From assembly GCA_022820835.1 (NCBI GenBank), contig JAJEET010000041.1:1-51951 (forward strand): a stretch of DNA of 51,951 nt, written 5' to 3'. Positions 9,656-18,600 of the stretch are shown here, piece by piece (positions within the stretch are counted from its first letter, which is position 1; each line of letters opens with the position of its first letter). The stretch is from Candidatus Poribacteria bacterium (GTDB lineage: Bacteria > Poribacteria > WGA-4E > WGA-3G). The position numbers were made by a program, and so were the translations under genes. The notes below the pieces were generated by a model that saw only the letters and a program-made list of their open reading frames with translations, searched no databases and had not been told where the DNA came from.

Positions 9656-9684
9656 TTGCACATTACATTCATCTATGATAAAAT
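9656..9684 (+). promoter_or_regulatory. Candidate sigma70 promoter for the LamG gene
   Basis: TTGCAC (9656-9661) and TAAAAT (9679-9684) are separated by 17 nt, immediately after the repeat element and 78 bp before the LamG start codon. The match is reasonable for a housekeeping promoter, and start-site data would be needed. Confidence 0.4.
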
Positions 9685-9761
9685 ATCAATAACGAAAATC
9701 AGGAAACTTGAAACCACCCTCTGAGTACTAATAACTGCGTACGAAAAAAGGAGATATTACC

Positions 9762-10544
9762 ATGAGAAACGTTATATCCACAATGTTTTACATAGCTCTA
9801 ATTGTTTTGCTAACAACCGGAATCGGATTACAGAGTTTCGCGCAAGATGAACATACCGTCCTTCTTTACACATTCGAGACAGGTAACGGGAACACCGTCA
9901 AAGACCTCTCTGACTACGGAAACGACGGCACACTCATGGGACCGAAATGGGATAATGGCAACCCCGGCGGTGGACTCGCCTTCGGTGGAAATGGTCCCAG
10001 AGATTTCGTCGAGATACCCGACAGCGATAGCTTAGACTTGACTGAAGGGCTTACCGTGGAAATGTGGCTCTACCTGGAGGCATGGTCTACCGCCGGCGGC
10101 ACAGGTGCTACGAAAGAGTCAAGCTACAAAGTGGGCCCACGGAACGATAAGAAAGTCCTCATCCGAATGACGACAGATGCCCTTGCATGGGGCACCGCAG
10201 TCCTTGCCAGTAAAGCAGACATGCCCCTGAGAAGGTGGACACACACGGCTGGCACTTACGACGGAAAGTCCGGGGAAGCCAAAATTTACATTGATGGTGT
10301 CTTAGATGCGGAAGGCAAACTCGACGGTAATATTACCCCAAATAACGATGTCTTGTGGCTCGGACGCGGGGCAGGACCGTTCTTAGAGGGACGGATGGAC
10401 GAAGTCCGAATCTCCAACATCGCACGCTCCGAAGCAGAAATCAAGGAACTCATGAACAAAGGCATCGAAGGCGTGTTAGCCGTCCAGCCACAGGATAAGT
10501 TGACAACAACCTGGGGAAGACTGAAGGCGGACTTTGGGCAATAG
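9762..10544 (+). CDS. Secreted LamG/concanavalin-A-like lectin domain protein
   Basis: The 260-residue protein has a signal peptide ending about residue 28 (LQSFAQ). A single LamG/pentraxin-like beta-sandwich follows: LLYTFETGNGNTVKDLSDYG, GLTVEMWLYLEAW, RWTHTAGTYDG, IYIDGVLDAEG and a final GRMDEVRISNIARS strand. This is the usual motif series of LamG_3 domains that bind glycans. The tail DKLTTTWGRLKADFGQ lies outside the fold and resembles the tail of the kelch protein. AAAGGAGAT 10 nt upstream is a good ribosome-binding site. The glycosidase-like gene starts 16 bp downstream, so the two are probably co-transcribed. Confidence 0.88.
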   Translation: MRNVISTMFYIALIVLLTTGIGLQSFAQDEHTVLLYTFETGNGNTVKDLSDYGNDGTLMGPKWDNGNPGGGLAFGGNGPRDFVEIPDSDSLDLTEGLTVEMWLYLEAWSTAGGTGATKESSYKVGPRNDKKVLIRMTTDALAWGTAVLASKADMPLRRWTHTAGTYDGKSGEAKIYIDGVLDAEGKLDGNITPNNDVLWLGRGAGPFLEGRMDEVRISNIARSEAEIKELMNKGIEGVLAVQPQDKLTTTWGRLKADFGQ

Positions 10545-10560
10545 AAGGCGATGCTACACA

Positions 10561-11937
10561 ATGCAAAAAGCAATTAGCGTTCAATCCGTGATGCTTCCGC
10601 TTATTTTCAGTGCTATCGGTGCTATAAAGGTAAATGCAGCCGACGCACAGCGGAATTACCCCTCCATCTTTCAGGCATGGAACGGCATCGAAAACAGACC
10701 TGACGTGGATGAACTTCACCGACTCACACAACACGACCTCGCTTTCGCGCATCCATACACGCTCCTCAGAGTCGCTTGGGATATATCAGAAGCACAACCC
10801 TATTCCGGATTAGCAACTGCGTTGAACCCCAGTCAACTTGATACAGCACGCCAAAGAAAACAGGAACTGCTCTCCTTAAACCCTAACCTTTTACTGCTTG
10901 TCGAAATCCGATACCGGGACGCTAGATATGTGTCCCGCCAAAACGAAGCGAACGTCGAAAACTGGTGGGAGGTCGGTTATTTCCCACCAGATTCTCCGTA
11001 TTGGCTCAGAGATAGCAACGGAAAACCAGTCATTGGATGGGGAGAAGATACCAATGGCGATGGAAAAATCGACGAAAATGATAAAGTTCTCGGCTACCTC
11101 ATAGACTTCACGAACCCTGAAATGCAGGACTTGATGGTCAAGCAAGCCATCGCACTCGACACGTCCGGTCTCTTTGACGGGATTCTGCTCGATTGGTGGA
11201 ATGAAGATTACGCGACCAGTCCCGTCGCTGTTGACGATTGGTCGCAGACGATCCTGACACCGGAGGCTGAATTAGAAGCAAGGTTGGCGATCTTACGCAA
11301 AATTCGGGAACAGACAACTGACGACTTCTTAATCCTCGTCAACGCGAATATGCGTCAGGTTCCAAAATCGGCACCGGACGTGAATGGTCTCTTCATGGAG
11401 TGCTATAAACCGGAACACGACAAGGGGTATACCCTCGACCAGATCCTACAGATGGAGAAGACGCTCCTATGGGCTGAACAGCATCTCCGAGAACCGAGAA
11501 TCAACTGTTTAGAAGGTTGGCGCGTCGTGACGGATGACATGGCAGACTTAAACACACGCGTCGCAGAGCGAAACAGTACGGAAAATCTACGATGGATGCG
11601 TATGATTACGACACTGAGTCTAACGCACTCGGACGGTTATGTCCTGTTCGGCGACGACAACGCCATACCTGCTCCCGACCATCTCCACAACTGGTACGAC
11701 TTCTATGATGCTGATCTCGGACAGCCAATCCAAGACAGAGCATCTCAATACCGAGACGTAACTGGACTTTTTATCCGAGCGTTTGAAAACGGGTGGGCAG
11801 TCTACAACCGCAGCGGTGCTGCCAGAACGATGACTTTTGATGCGTCTGTCATAGCAGTCAGCAGCGCTAAACGTCATTCTCGCCATGAAATTCCAGACTT
11901 TGATGGCGAGATATTCCTGAAAACCGATAAAGATTGA
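10561..11937 (+). CDS. Exported glycoside-hydrolase-like TIM-barrel protein with EF-hand-like loop
   Basis: The start at 10561 is preferred because the protein then opens with a clean signal peptide (MQKAISVQSVMLPLIFSAIG..VNA). A start at 10534 would add a basic nine-residue stretch overlapping the LamG gene. The body resembles hypothetical glycosyl hydrolase-like (GHL) barrels: LLVEIRYRDA, YLIDFTNPEMQDLMV, then FDGILLDWWNEDYA with acidic residues at a strand end, and later FMECYKP and GYVLFGDD. A 12-residue EF-hand-like calcium loop, DTNGDGKIDEND, is inserted before YLIDF. It sits in an operon with the LamG lectin-like protein, which suggests extracellular glycan processing. The exact family and substrate are not recognised. 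Confidence 0.65.
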   Translation: MQKAISVQSVMLPLIFSAIGAIKVNAADAQRNYPSIFQAWNGIENRPDVDELHRLTQHDLAFAHPYTLLRVAWDISEAQPYSGLATALNPSQLDTARQRKQELLSLNPNLLLLVEIRYRDARYVSRQNEANVENWWEVGYFPPDSPYWLRDSNGKPVIGWGEDTNGDGKIDENDKVLGYLIDFTNPEMQDLMVKQAIALDTSGLFDGILLDWWNEDYATSPVAVDDWSQTILTPEAELEARLAILRKIREQTTDDFLILVNANMRQVPKSAPDVNGLFMECYKPEHDKGYTLDQILQMEKTLLWAEQHLREPRINCLEGWRVVTDDMADLNTRVAERNSTENLRWMRMITTLSLTHSDGYVLFGDDNAIPAPDHLHNWYDFYDADLGQPIQDRASQYRDVTGLFIRAFENGWAVYNRSGAARTMTFDASVIAVSSAKRHSRHEIPDFDGEIFLKTDKD

Positions 11938-12000
11938 AAAGAATCAGTGTTGCCAGACGAGGATTGTAGCGTAAATTTTCAGTTTGCACTTCTCAAAAGC

Positions 12001-12028
12001 ATCTCTTAACTGCGTACTGATAACTATG
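12001..12028 (-). repeat. Short heptamer-type repeat abutting a stop codon
   Basis: Read on the minus strand, directly after the TAA of the TPR gene, the sequence is CATAGTTATCAGTACGCAG followed by TTAAGAG. This is a short version of the stop-codon-linked repeat family seen elsewhere in the window. Confidence 0.6.
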
Positions 12029-12913
12029 TTAATACGGCAACTCTATAAACAATGTCGCCAAGAACTCGTCTGTTATGTGCTGATTGTAGACCCGCGCTGA
12101 AATCACTGAACCGTAGATGTTACCGACATAGAAGATACCGCAGAGCGTGCCGAGCGTCCAACCTTTTGCCGATGTGAGTCCATCTCTACGGAAACCGTCG
12201 TAAGCCTGCCAACCTGTGAACCCAACGGTAAACAGCGTGTTCAGGGCATCAGCAAGGCGACCGGTATAGACCCGTCCTGCACCGGGTAAGATCGTAGAAA
12301 GCGCACCTGCCAAAAAAGGACTGCGGGTCGGCAGCTTCTCTCCGTTCTCAGCGTAAATGTTATACACCGCCGCCTTCTCTCTAATCCGCATTATATCTGA
12401 TCCTTGTAATCTGCTGAAAACCTCGCCTGCTTCAGACCACTGTTTTTGTCTCAGATAAGAGAGTCCAATGAGCTGCTCCGCTTCGGCATGTTGCCGTCTA
12501 TCCGTTATACGAGGAAGTGCGTTACTTAAAAACCGAACAGACTGATCATACCGATCCATTAAAAAATAGGTCGCACCGATCTGATAATAGATTTGGCTTG
12601 TGTACTGACCTTCGGGATACCTCCGCAAAAGCGCTTCAAAACTTTGGATCGCTTGTGCCGATCTACCGCCGAAGCGATAACACACTGCAATCCTATAATG
12701 AATCGCCTCGCTCTGTTGGGGTTCGTAAAAAAGGTAGCGTTGGTACTCACCGACAGCACGGAGATAGTCACCCTGTTCATATAGAAAGTCAGCGAACTTA
12801 CGCACGTTTTCGGGGCTATAGTAATCGGGGGGCGTCTCGGCATTCACAACAGATAGGAAGAGAGGACTGAGAAAGAATATGAACGCGAATTTTAGTTTTT
12901 GTCTATTGTTCAT
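12029..12913 (-). CDS. Exported TPR protein with C-terminal membrane segments
   Basis: ATG at 12913 overlaps the TGA of the upstream gene by one base (TGATG), which suggests translational coupling; a TTG one codon earlier is rejected. The 294-residue protein has a signal peptide (..FLSVVNA) and about four TPR-like helical repeats (YYSPENVRKFADFLYEQGDY.. to ..LSYLRQKQWSEAGEVFSRL, residues ~28-190). The C-terminal part (SPFLAGALSTILPGAGRVY and later GWTLGTLCGIFYVGNIYGSV) has two or three hydrophobic segments and resembles the P-G-x-G-x-x-Y motif of TM2/DUF5683-like domains. It is the last gene of the LolA-like/YidD-like cluster and may help assemble envelope proteins. Confidence 0.7.
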   Translation of the reverse strand: MNNRQKLKFAFIFFLSPLFLSVVNAETPPDYYSPENVRKFADFLYEQGDYLRAVGEYQRYLFYEPQQSEAIHYRIAVCYRFGGRSAQAIQSFEALLRRYPEGQYTSQIYYQIGATYFLMDRYDQSVRFLSNALPRITDRRQHAEAEQLIGLSYLRQKQWSEAGEVFSRLQGSDIMRIREKAAVYNIYAENGEKLPTRSPFLAGALSTILPGAGRVYTGRLADALNTLFTVGFTGWQAYDGFRRDGLTSAKGWTLGTLCGIFYVGNIYGSVISARVYNQHITDEFLATLFIELPY

Positions 12914-13371
12914 CAATCCTCGGTAATACCCTCAGGTTTAGGGGGTGGTGGTTCGTCAAAAGGAATCCCTTTTTCCGCTGCTGCCTGTCGTCGTCTCTCC
13001 CAATCCGCATGCCAGGCTCGGTAAACTTCAACTTTGCCTTCAACTTTGCCTTCAGCTTTGCCTTCAGCTTTGCCTTGGGCGATCCCTTGGGCGATCCCTT
13101 CAGCGATTGCGTCTTGCATCAGACGCGTAAAGCGAATCATGATCTCACCTCCAATCTCAAACATACCGACGATACCAACAATCGTTGGCAGTATACACAC
13201 AGAAACATTCCGGGCAGTGGCAATAACTGCCTCCATAGTTGCTTGATCTTTTGCACTTTCGTATCGCCAGAAGATTATCACGTAGACAATTTCTAAAAAG
13301 AAAAGGAGAATAATCTCTAAACTTATCCAAGCTTGCGTCGTTGATAAAAGTGTAGCTCTCTGTTTTTTCAA
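12913..13371 (-). CDS. Small two-TM protein with Gly/Lys/Glu coiled repeat
   Basis: The 152-residue protein has two predicted membrane helices (IILLFFLEIVYVIIFW and ISVCILPTIVGIVGMFEIG-like segments, about residues 17-37 and 50-72). A tetrapeptide-like repeat follows, EGIAQGIAQGKAEGKAEGKV, and the end is proline-rich. At DNA level the repeat is a 12-bp tandem series, so it can expand or contract. The stop codon overlaps the next start by one base. Proteins of this kind are frequent but uncharacterised; a membrane-anchored coiled scaffold is the most that can be inferred. Confidence 0.6.
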   Translation of the reverse strand: MKKQRATLLSTTQAWISLEIILLFFLEIVYVIIFWRYESAKDQATMEAVIATARNVSVCILPTIVGIVGMFEIGGEIMIRFTRLMQDAIAEGIAQGIAQGKAEGKAEGKVEGKVEVYRAWHADWERRRQAAAEKGIPFDEPPPPKPEGITED

Positions 13372-13472
13372 TAGACACCCTCTCTCAGTATTTATATTAT
13401 AACGACTTGCACGTTAAAAGTCAAAGACAATTGCAGGTGTAATCGGAGCTCACGCCTCCCGTCTGAAAACCT

Positions 13473-13910
13473 TTATTTTAGTTCCGCATAATCCGAAACA
13501 GGGTCAATATATTTACCTGTCACGCCATCTTTATGATAATGGTTCGATTGCGAACCGTTACATCGGATGAGCCTGTCAGCTGTAAGCACGACACCGCGGA
13601 CAAAGCCGTATTCTTGTATACACCCCATACCGAAATGTGAACAACTCGGTAAGAACTGGCATGATGGACCGTCTTGACTTGAAACGAACTTCTGATACAG
13701 GCGAATCAGTCCGGTCGCGACGAGTTTCAGTTCAGAGGTCTCCTGCGGATTAAAACGGACAGTTTCCTGCGGTTTCGGGCTTGTCATTGGGTTGACTTTA
13801 CGGATAAATGCAAGGTCGGCAGCTTCGTCTGCAAGCACCGGAAACATAACAATACATACACAGACCCCACAGAGCAGAACAAGTAGACGATAGACAGAAC
13901 GATTTACCAT
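13473..13910 (-). CDS. yidD: YidD-like protein with an N-terminal export signal
   Basis: The C-terminal half contains the YidD (Haemolytic domain) core: LIRLYQKFVSSQDGPSCQFL, PSCSHFGMGCIQEYGFVRG and ADRLIRCNG, with the conserved cysteines. Canonical YidD is about 70-85 residues, cytoplasmic-side and linked to YidC-dependent insertion. Here the protein is 145 residues and starts with a hydrophobic signal-like segment (LLVLLCGVCVCIVMFPVLA) and a linker, so it may be exported or anchored. Its ATG lies inside the last codons of the LolA-like gene (7-bp overlap) and GGAGGT lies upstream, indicating coupled translation. Confidence 0.8.
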   Translation of the reverse strand: MVNRSVYRLLVLLCGVCVCIVMFPVLADEAADLAFIRKVNPMTSPKPQETVRFNPQETSELKLVATGLIRLYQKFVSSQDGPSCQFLPSCSHFGMGCIQEYGFVRGVVLTADRLIRCNGSQSNHYHKDGVTGKYIDPVSDYAELK

Positions 13911-14629
13911 TTGATCTCTTTTACCTCCACAGATTTCGGAATTGTGAAATTTAAGATTGGATTTGGTGTTTCTAAATTTACCTGCGGATTGTTATAGACA
14001 ATCCGTTCATGTTGGAGAACTTCAGATTTATCACTGTACATGCTGGAAGTAACTGTCATAGGAATATAGTTAATACCGATTCTTTTGTGGTCCTGATAGC
14101 GGGATTTACCGACGATATATCCGGCTGGATTTTTGATTTCTGCCGAGATAAGCCGATCATCGCGCATGCCGAGGATAACGATACCGAGTGTATCTTTCGC
14201 CTTTTCTGGCGGCTTCCAATGCGTATAAAGCACTTTGTCAATAACATCATGCTTATCCAAGGAATAACCGATAGCGGTTAACCCGTATTCGGCTTGTGTG
14301 GATTGGACAATAGATTCGACAAACGGCAGCGGAATCCGTCCCTCAGAGATAAAACGAAACGCCTGTTTCTGCTCAGGATAATAAATTTCCAGCACCTTAT
14401 CCTTCACAATCATTATCTGCTTGAGCGGTGTCGTGACTTCAACAACAACCCTCGCTGTCTTCACATCATAGTGAAGCGTGCCTGCGATGTGTTCCGTTTC
14501 TCCCTTTTCGGTCAATTCGCGCGTGAAATCTAACGAAAGTGTCTGCAACGGCGCAGCATGAACCGTTTGAAGTAGAAGTCCTATGAGTAGCAGCGTAATG
14601 ATAAAATGGCGTTTTTTAGGCATCTTCAT
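13904..14629 (-). CDS. LolA-like outer-membrane lipoprotein carrier family protein
   Basis: The 241-residue protein has a signal peptide (about 1-25, ..QTVHA). The following single domain has the pattern of LolA/LolB-type proteins: an early F-T-R-E strand, GTLHYDVKTARVVVEVTTPL, a KDKVLEIYYPEQKQAFRF strand pair and a C-terminal LNFTIPKSVEV. LolA binds lipid or lipoprotein acyl chains in the periplasm. Sequence resemblance is weak and rests mainly on strand pattern and context, since LolA-like genes often sit beside YidD-like and TPR genes in such clusters. It overlaps the YidD-like gene by 7 bp. Confidence 0.6.
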   Translation of the reverse strand: MKMPKKRHFIITLLLIGLLLQTVHAAPLQTLSLDFTRELTEKGETEHIAGTLHYDVKTARVVVEVTTPLKQIMIVKDKVLEIYYPEQKQAFRFISEGRIPLPFVESIVQSTQAEYGLTAIGYSLDKHDVIDKVLYTHWKPPEKAKDTLGIVILGMRDDRLISAEIKNPAGYIVGKSRYQDHKRIGINYIPMTVTSSMYSDKSEVLQHERIVYNNPQVNLETPNPILNFTIPKSVEVKEIKW

Positions 14630-14709
14630 CTATATTTTTGCCAAATATTGTACCTTCCTTGGCAAGAGTCTAACTTTCTTACACAGCAGGAACAGTTTCG
14701 TGCGCAATA

Positions 14710-15489
14710 TCAATTTACAGGCTCTGCAAGTTTTAGATGTCTGCGAACCGCTTGACGCACCGCTTCGCAGACATGCATAGCATGCTGCGTATTGTCAGCT
14801 GTCGCCGAATCTCCAGGATAGCGGGGATCCACTGCATACGCAGTGATTATTTTAAGATCAGGTTGCCAATCAGACCAAACAGGCTGTGTGGATACAATTA
14901 ACGCCAACAATTCCTCGAGGTTATGCGTCCGTGGCATCGGAATATTCGCCTCTTGTAACCACGCTTTTAGATATTTTTCGATACACTGTTGTGCATGAAA
15001 ACAGATAGCGTCATGCCCGGGATCCGGGGCTTGCTGAAGCCACTTTGCTGCTTTATAATCGCCTTCAGCCTTCTCTATCCATTCCAGCGTTAGCGGATTC
15101 ATGCAGCCCTCGTCGGTTTTAAGAAAACCTGTTCGGTAATCTGTATTTCGTAGGTTTTTAATAGAGTCATGGGCATCGGATCCATGAAGCAACTCCCCTT
15201 TTTCGGTAATCTCACGAAGGAACCAATCGTTATAGGAGACCCGATACGCGATCTCTTTCGGTGAACGTACCAACAAATCTAGACCAAATCGGTATGAAAT
15301 ACGTTGTCGGATCTCAATCGCCTTATTCAGAAACTCCGATTTCGGAATATCCATCACAACAAGTAGGTCTACATCCGAATCCTCCGTCGGCGTGCCGTAG
15401 GCATAGGAGCCGAAAAGAATCACTTGTAGCGGTGCGAATTCGCGCACAATGTCGTCACATGTCGCTTGAATCTCTTTGCGGGTAACCAT
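14710..15489 (-). CDS. MNT-HEPN fusion (nucleotidyltransferase + HEPN)
   Basis: The N-terminal ~100 residues are a minimal nucleotidyltransferase with the intact motif GSYAYGTPTEDSDVDLLVV (G-S-x10-D-x-D). Residues ~130-255 are a HEPN domain (WIEKAEGDYKAAKWLQQ, CFHAQQCIEKYLKAWL, PRTHNLEELLALI). In two-gene systems MNT is an antitoxin that adds AMP to a HEPN RNase toxin; here both are on one chain. The HEPN R-x4-6-H catalytic motif is not evident, so this may be a non-toxic or altered version. AAGGAGG lies 8 nt before the ATG. It opens a defence-like island and is divergent from the restriction-modification gene. Confidence 0.85.
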   Translation of the reverse strand: MVTRKEIQATCDDIVREFAPLQVILFGSYAYGTPTEDSDVDLLVVMDIPKSEFLNKAIEIRQRISYRFGLDLLVRSPKEIAYRVSYNDWFLREITEKGELLHGSDAHDSIKNLRNTDYRTGFLKTDEGCMNPLTLEWIEKAEGDYKAAKWLQQAPDPGHDAICFHAQQCIEKYLKAWLQEANIPMPRTHNLEELLALIVSTQPVWSDWQPDLKIITAYAVDPRYPGDSATADNTQHAMHVCEAVRQAVRRHLKLAEPVN

Positions 15490-15572
15490 TATGATCCCTC
15501 CTTATCTTAATCAAGTATAACACACTTCCTAAACATTATCAAATGTGGTTAAAAATTCTCCGAGAAAAAGGC

Positions 15573-15601
15573 TTGCACCTGAGATGTAAAAAGTGTATAA
15601 T
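15573..15601 (+). promoter_or_regulatory. Sigma70 promoter at the type IIG gene start
   Basis: TTGCAC (15573-15578), a 17-nt spacer, and a perfect TATAAT (15596-15601) lie directly before the ATG at 15609. The predicted transcription start, about 7 nt after the -10 box, nearly coincides with the ATG, which would give a leaderless mRNA. Confidence 0.6.
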
Positions 15602-15608
15602 GCCCAAT

Positions 15609-18600
15609 ATGAACTTTCAAACACACCGAGACCGCTATCTACAAAACATCCAACACACGCGAAACACCGCAGAAGCAACCCCAGAACTCTCACTATACCC
15701 ACATCTCCAAACGTTCCTCGAAGGCGTATTTCGAGACGCTGACTGTTTTGATAGAGGTGCCGTCACACTCACACAAGAACCGAGAGGACGCAATCAGATC
15801 GGGAGACCCGATTTCATCGCCACAGAAGGGCTGCTCCCCATCGGCTATATCGAAGCGGAGGCACCCAGCAAAGACCTCGACAACCTCACAGGACACGCCA
15901 AAGAACAGAACCAACGGTTCATCGAAAATTTGGATAACTTTATCCTCACCAATTTCCTCGATTTCCAACTGTGGCGCGACGGGCAACAACGCATCACAGC
16001 AAACATCCAAAACTCGCCAGAAAATGTAGAGCGGTTACTGGAACAGTTCCTGAACGCCGGACCCATCCCGATCACTTCGCCAGAAGTACTTGCAAGACAC
16101 CTCGCCAGACGGACCCGCGAACTCCAGACACAGATCGCCACGACACTTACCGACGAAAACAGTCAAATCTACGGGATGTTCACCGCATTCAGGGAACTCC
16201 TCATCGCAACGCTAACGCCCGACGATTTCGCGGACATGTACGCACAAACGCTCGCGTACGGGATGTTCGCCGCACGCTGCACACTCCCGAACGCGACGAA
16301 CTTCTCACGCCACACCGCAGCAGAGGCACTCCCACGCTCGAACCCGTTCCTCGCAGAACTCTTTTATCACGTTGCATCGCCGAGGCTGGAAACGAACGTC
16401 ACCTACATTCTCGACGACATCGCAACACTCCTCGGAAACGTCCCCACCGAGCTACTCCGCACGGCGTTTACTGCGAAAAACCGTCTCGAAGATCCGGTCA
16501 TCCACTTCTACGAGACCTTCCTCGCCGAATACGATCCGCAACGACGCGTCGATCGCGGTGTCTACTACACGCCGCCACAGGTTATCTCCTACATCGTCAG
16601 ATCCGTCGATAGCCTACTGAAAACGGAACTCAACAGACCCGACGGCCTCGCCGACGATGACACGCTCATTCTCGACCCAGCGACGGGAACCGGTGGTTTC
16701 TTGTTGGCAGTACTTGAGCATATCCGAGCCTCCGTCACCGACACCTACGGTACAGGTGAATGGACGCAATACATCAACGCGCAACTGGTCAAACGGCTAT
16801 TCGGATTTGAGCTGCTTGTCGCGCCGTACACAATCGCGCATCTGAAGTTGAGTCTGTTCCTACAATCGCAAGGCTGGCACGCCGGTGAACGCCTCCGCAT
16901 CTATCTCACCAATACACTGGAGCAACCGCAAGAGATGCAGGAATCGCTACCCTTTGCCGAGTTCATCACCGACGAAGCAAACGCAGCACTCTCCGTAAAA
17001 CGAGACGAACCCATCCTCGTCATCCTCGGCAATCCGCCATATCAACGAAGTTCAGCGAATCCAAGCCGCGACGCTGATGGAAGCCTAAATTTCATTGGAC
17101 AGCTAATGGAAGATTATAGAAGTGTTGATGGAACACCAATGACAGAAGCGAACCTTCAGGCACTCCAGGGGGACTATGTAAAATTTGTACGGTGGGCACA
17201 GTGGCGAATTGATCAAAACGGTGAAGGTGTTGTTGGCTATATTGTAAATAACGGATTTTTGTACGGTATTATCTTTCGCGGTATGCGGCAAAGTTTGATG
17301 AACAGTTTTAATACCATCTATTGCTTTAATTTGCACGGCAGTAGCAGAATCGGAGAAATTATACCTGATGGTGAAACAGATGAAAATGTCTTTGATATTC
17401 AACAAGGCACCGCAATTCTGTTGTGTATCAAGGAACGCGATAATGTTGCTCCAGCAAAAATTTATTACGCTGACTTGTGGGGAAGCCGAGCGGAAAAATA
17501 CGCTACGCTTTCAGATACTGATATTCAGAGCACGACATGGACAGAATTAACGCCTGATTCACCGTTCTATCATTTTGTGCCACGTCACGATCAACATATA
17601 GAAGAATACGAAACCGGTTGGGTACTAACTGACATCTTTCAAGCAAGTTCAATTGGAATTATAACAGCACGAGACAAACTCACTATTCATAGCACTCCAG
17701 AAGCGGTGCGTGCCACTGTTACTGATTTTATGTCCCTTCCGGAATCTGAGGCACGACAACAATATAATTTACCGAGAGATAGACGTGATTGGCAGATTCG
17801 CCTCGCCCAAGAGGATCTTCGTGACCATCCAGATACCGAACAGCACATTGTGCCGATCAATTATCGCCCGTTTGATACACGATATACTTACTATACAGGA
17901 CAATCTCGTGGGTTTCATTGTATGCCGCGGTCTGCGATTATGTCGCATCTCCTTATGGGTGAGAATCTTGCCCTCTGTACACATCGTATTATTCGGAGTG
18001 CTACTACATGGCAGCACATTTTTGTCACCAACAGAATTACCGATGGTAACTGTGTCTCAAATAGAGATGGCCCCACCCATGTATTTCCGCTTTATTTATA
18101 CCCAAATCCAGAAGAATTGGGAATCTCAACAGAACGTTCCCTCAATTTCAAACCCACCTTTCTGACCGCAATCTCAGAGGCGTTAGGACTTCCACAGACC
18201 GCCCCCTTTAACCTACCCGACAGCGTTTCACCAGAAGAAATCCTTGCCTACATCTATGCGGTGCTTTACAGTCCCACCTATCGCGAACGCTATTACGACT
18301 TCCTGAAATACGATTTCCCGCGGATCCCGATGCCACAGAACATTGACCAATTCCGCACCCTCGCAGCATTAGGTCAACATCTGATAGATTGGCATCTCTT
18401 GAAAGACGTACAGATTCCGACGCGGCATCGGTTCGACGGAGAAGGTGACGGCATTGTGTCAAAGCCTCGCTATGAGGATAGCAAAGTCTGGATCAACCTC
18501 ACGCAACATTTCACGGATGTTTCAGAAGAAGTGTGGGAATACGAGATCGGCGCGTATCAGGTCTGTGAAAAGTGGCTACGCGATCGGAAGGGAGAAGAAT

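Noticed and set aside
10534..10560. Earlier ATG for the glycosidase-like gene
   Set aside because: It overlaps the LamG gene and adds M-G-N-R-R-R-C-Y-T before an otherwise normal signal peptide.
15543..15608. N-terminal extension of the type IIG protein to an earlier ATG
   Set aside because: The extension overlaps a good promoter (TTGCAC-N17-TATAAT), is not similar to the family, and the copy at 49004 shows similarity that begins at M-N-F-Q-T-H.
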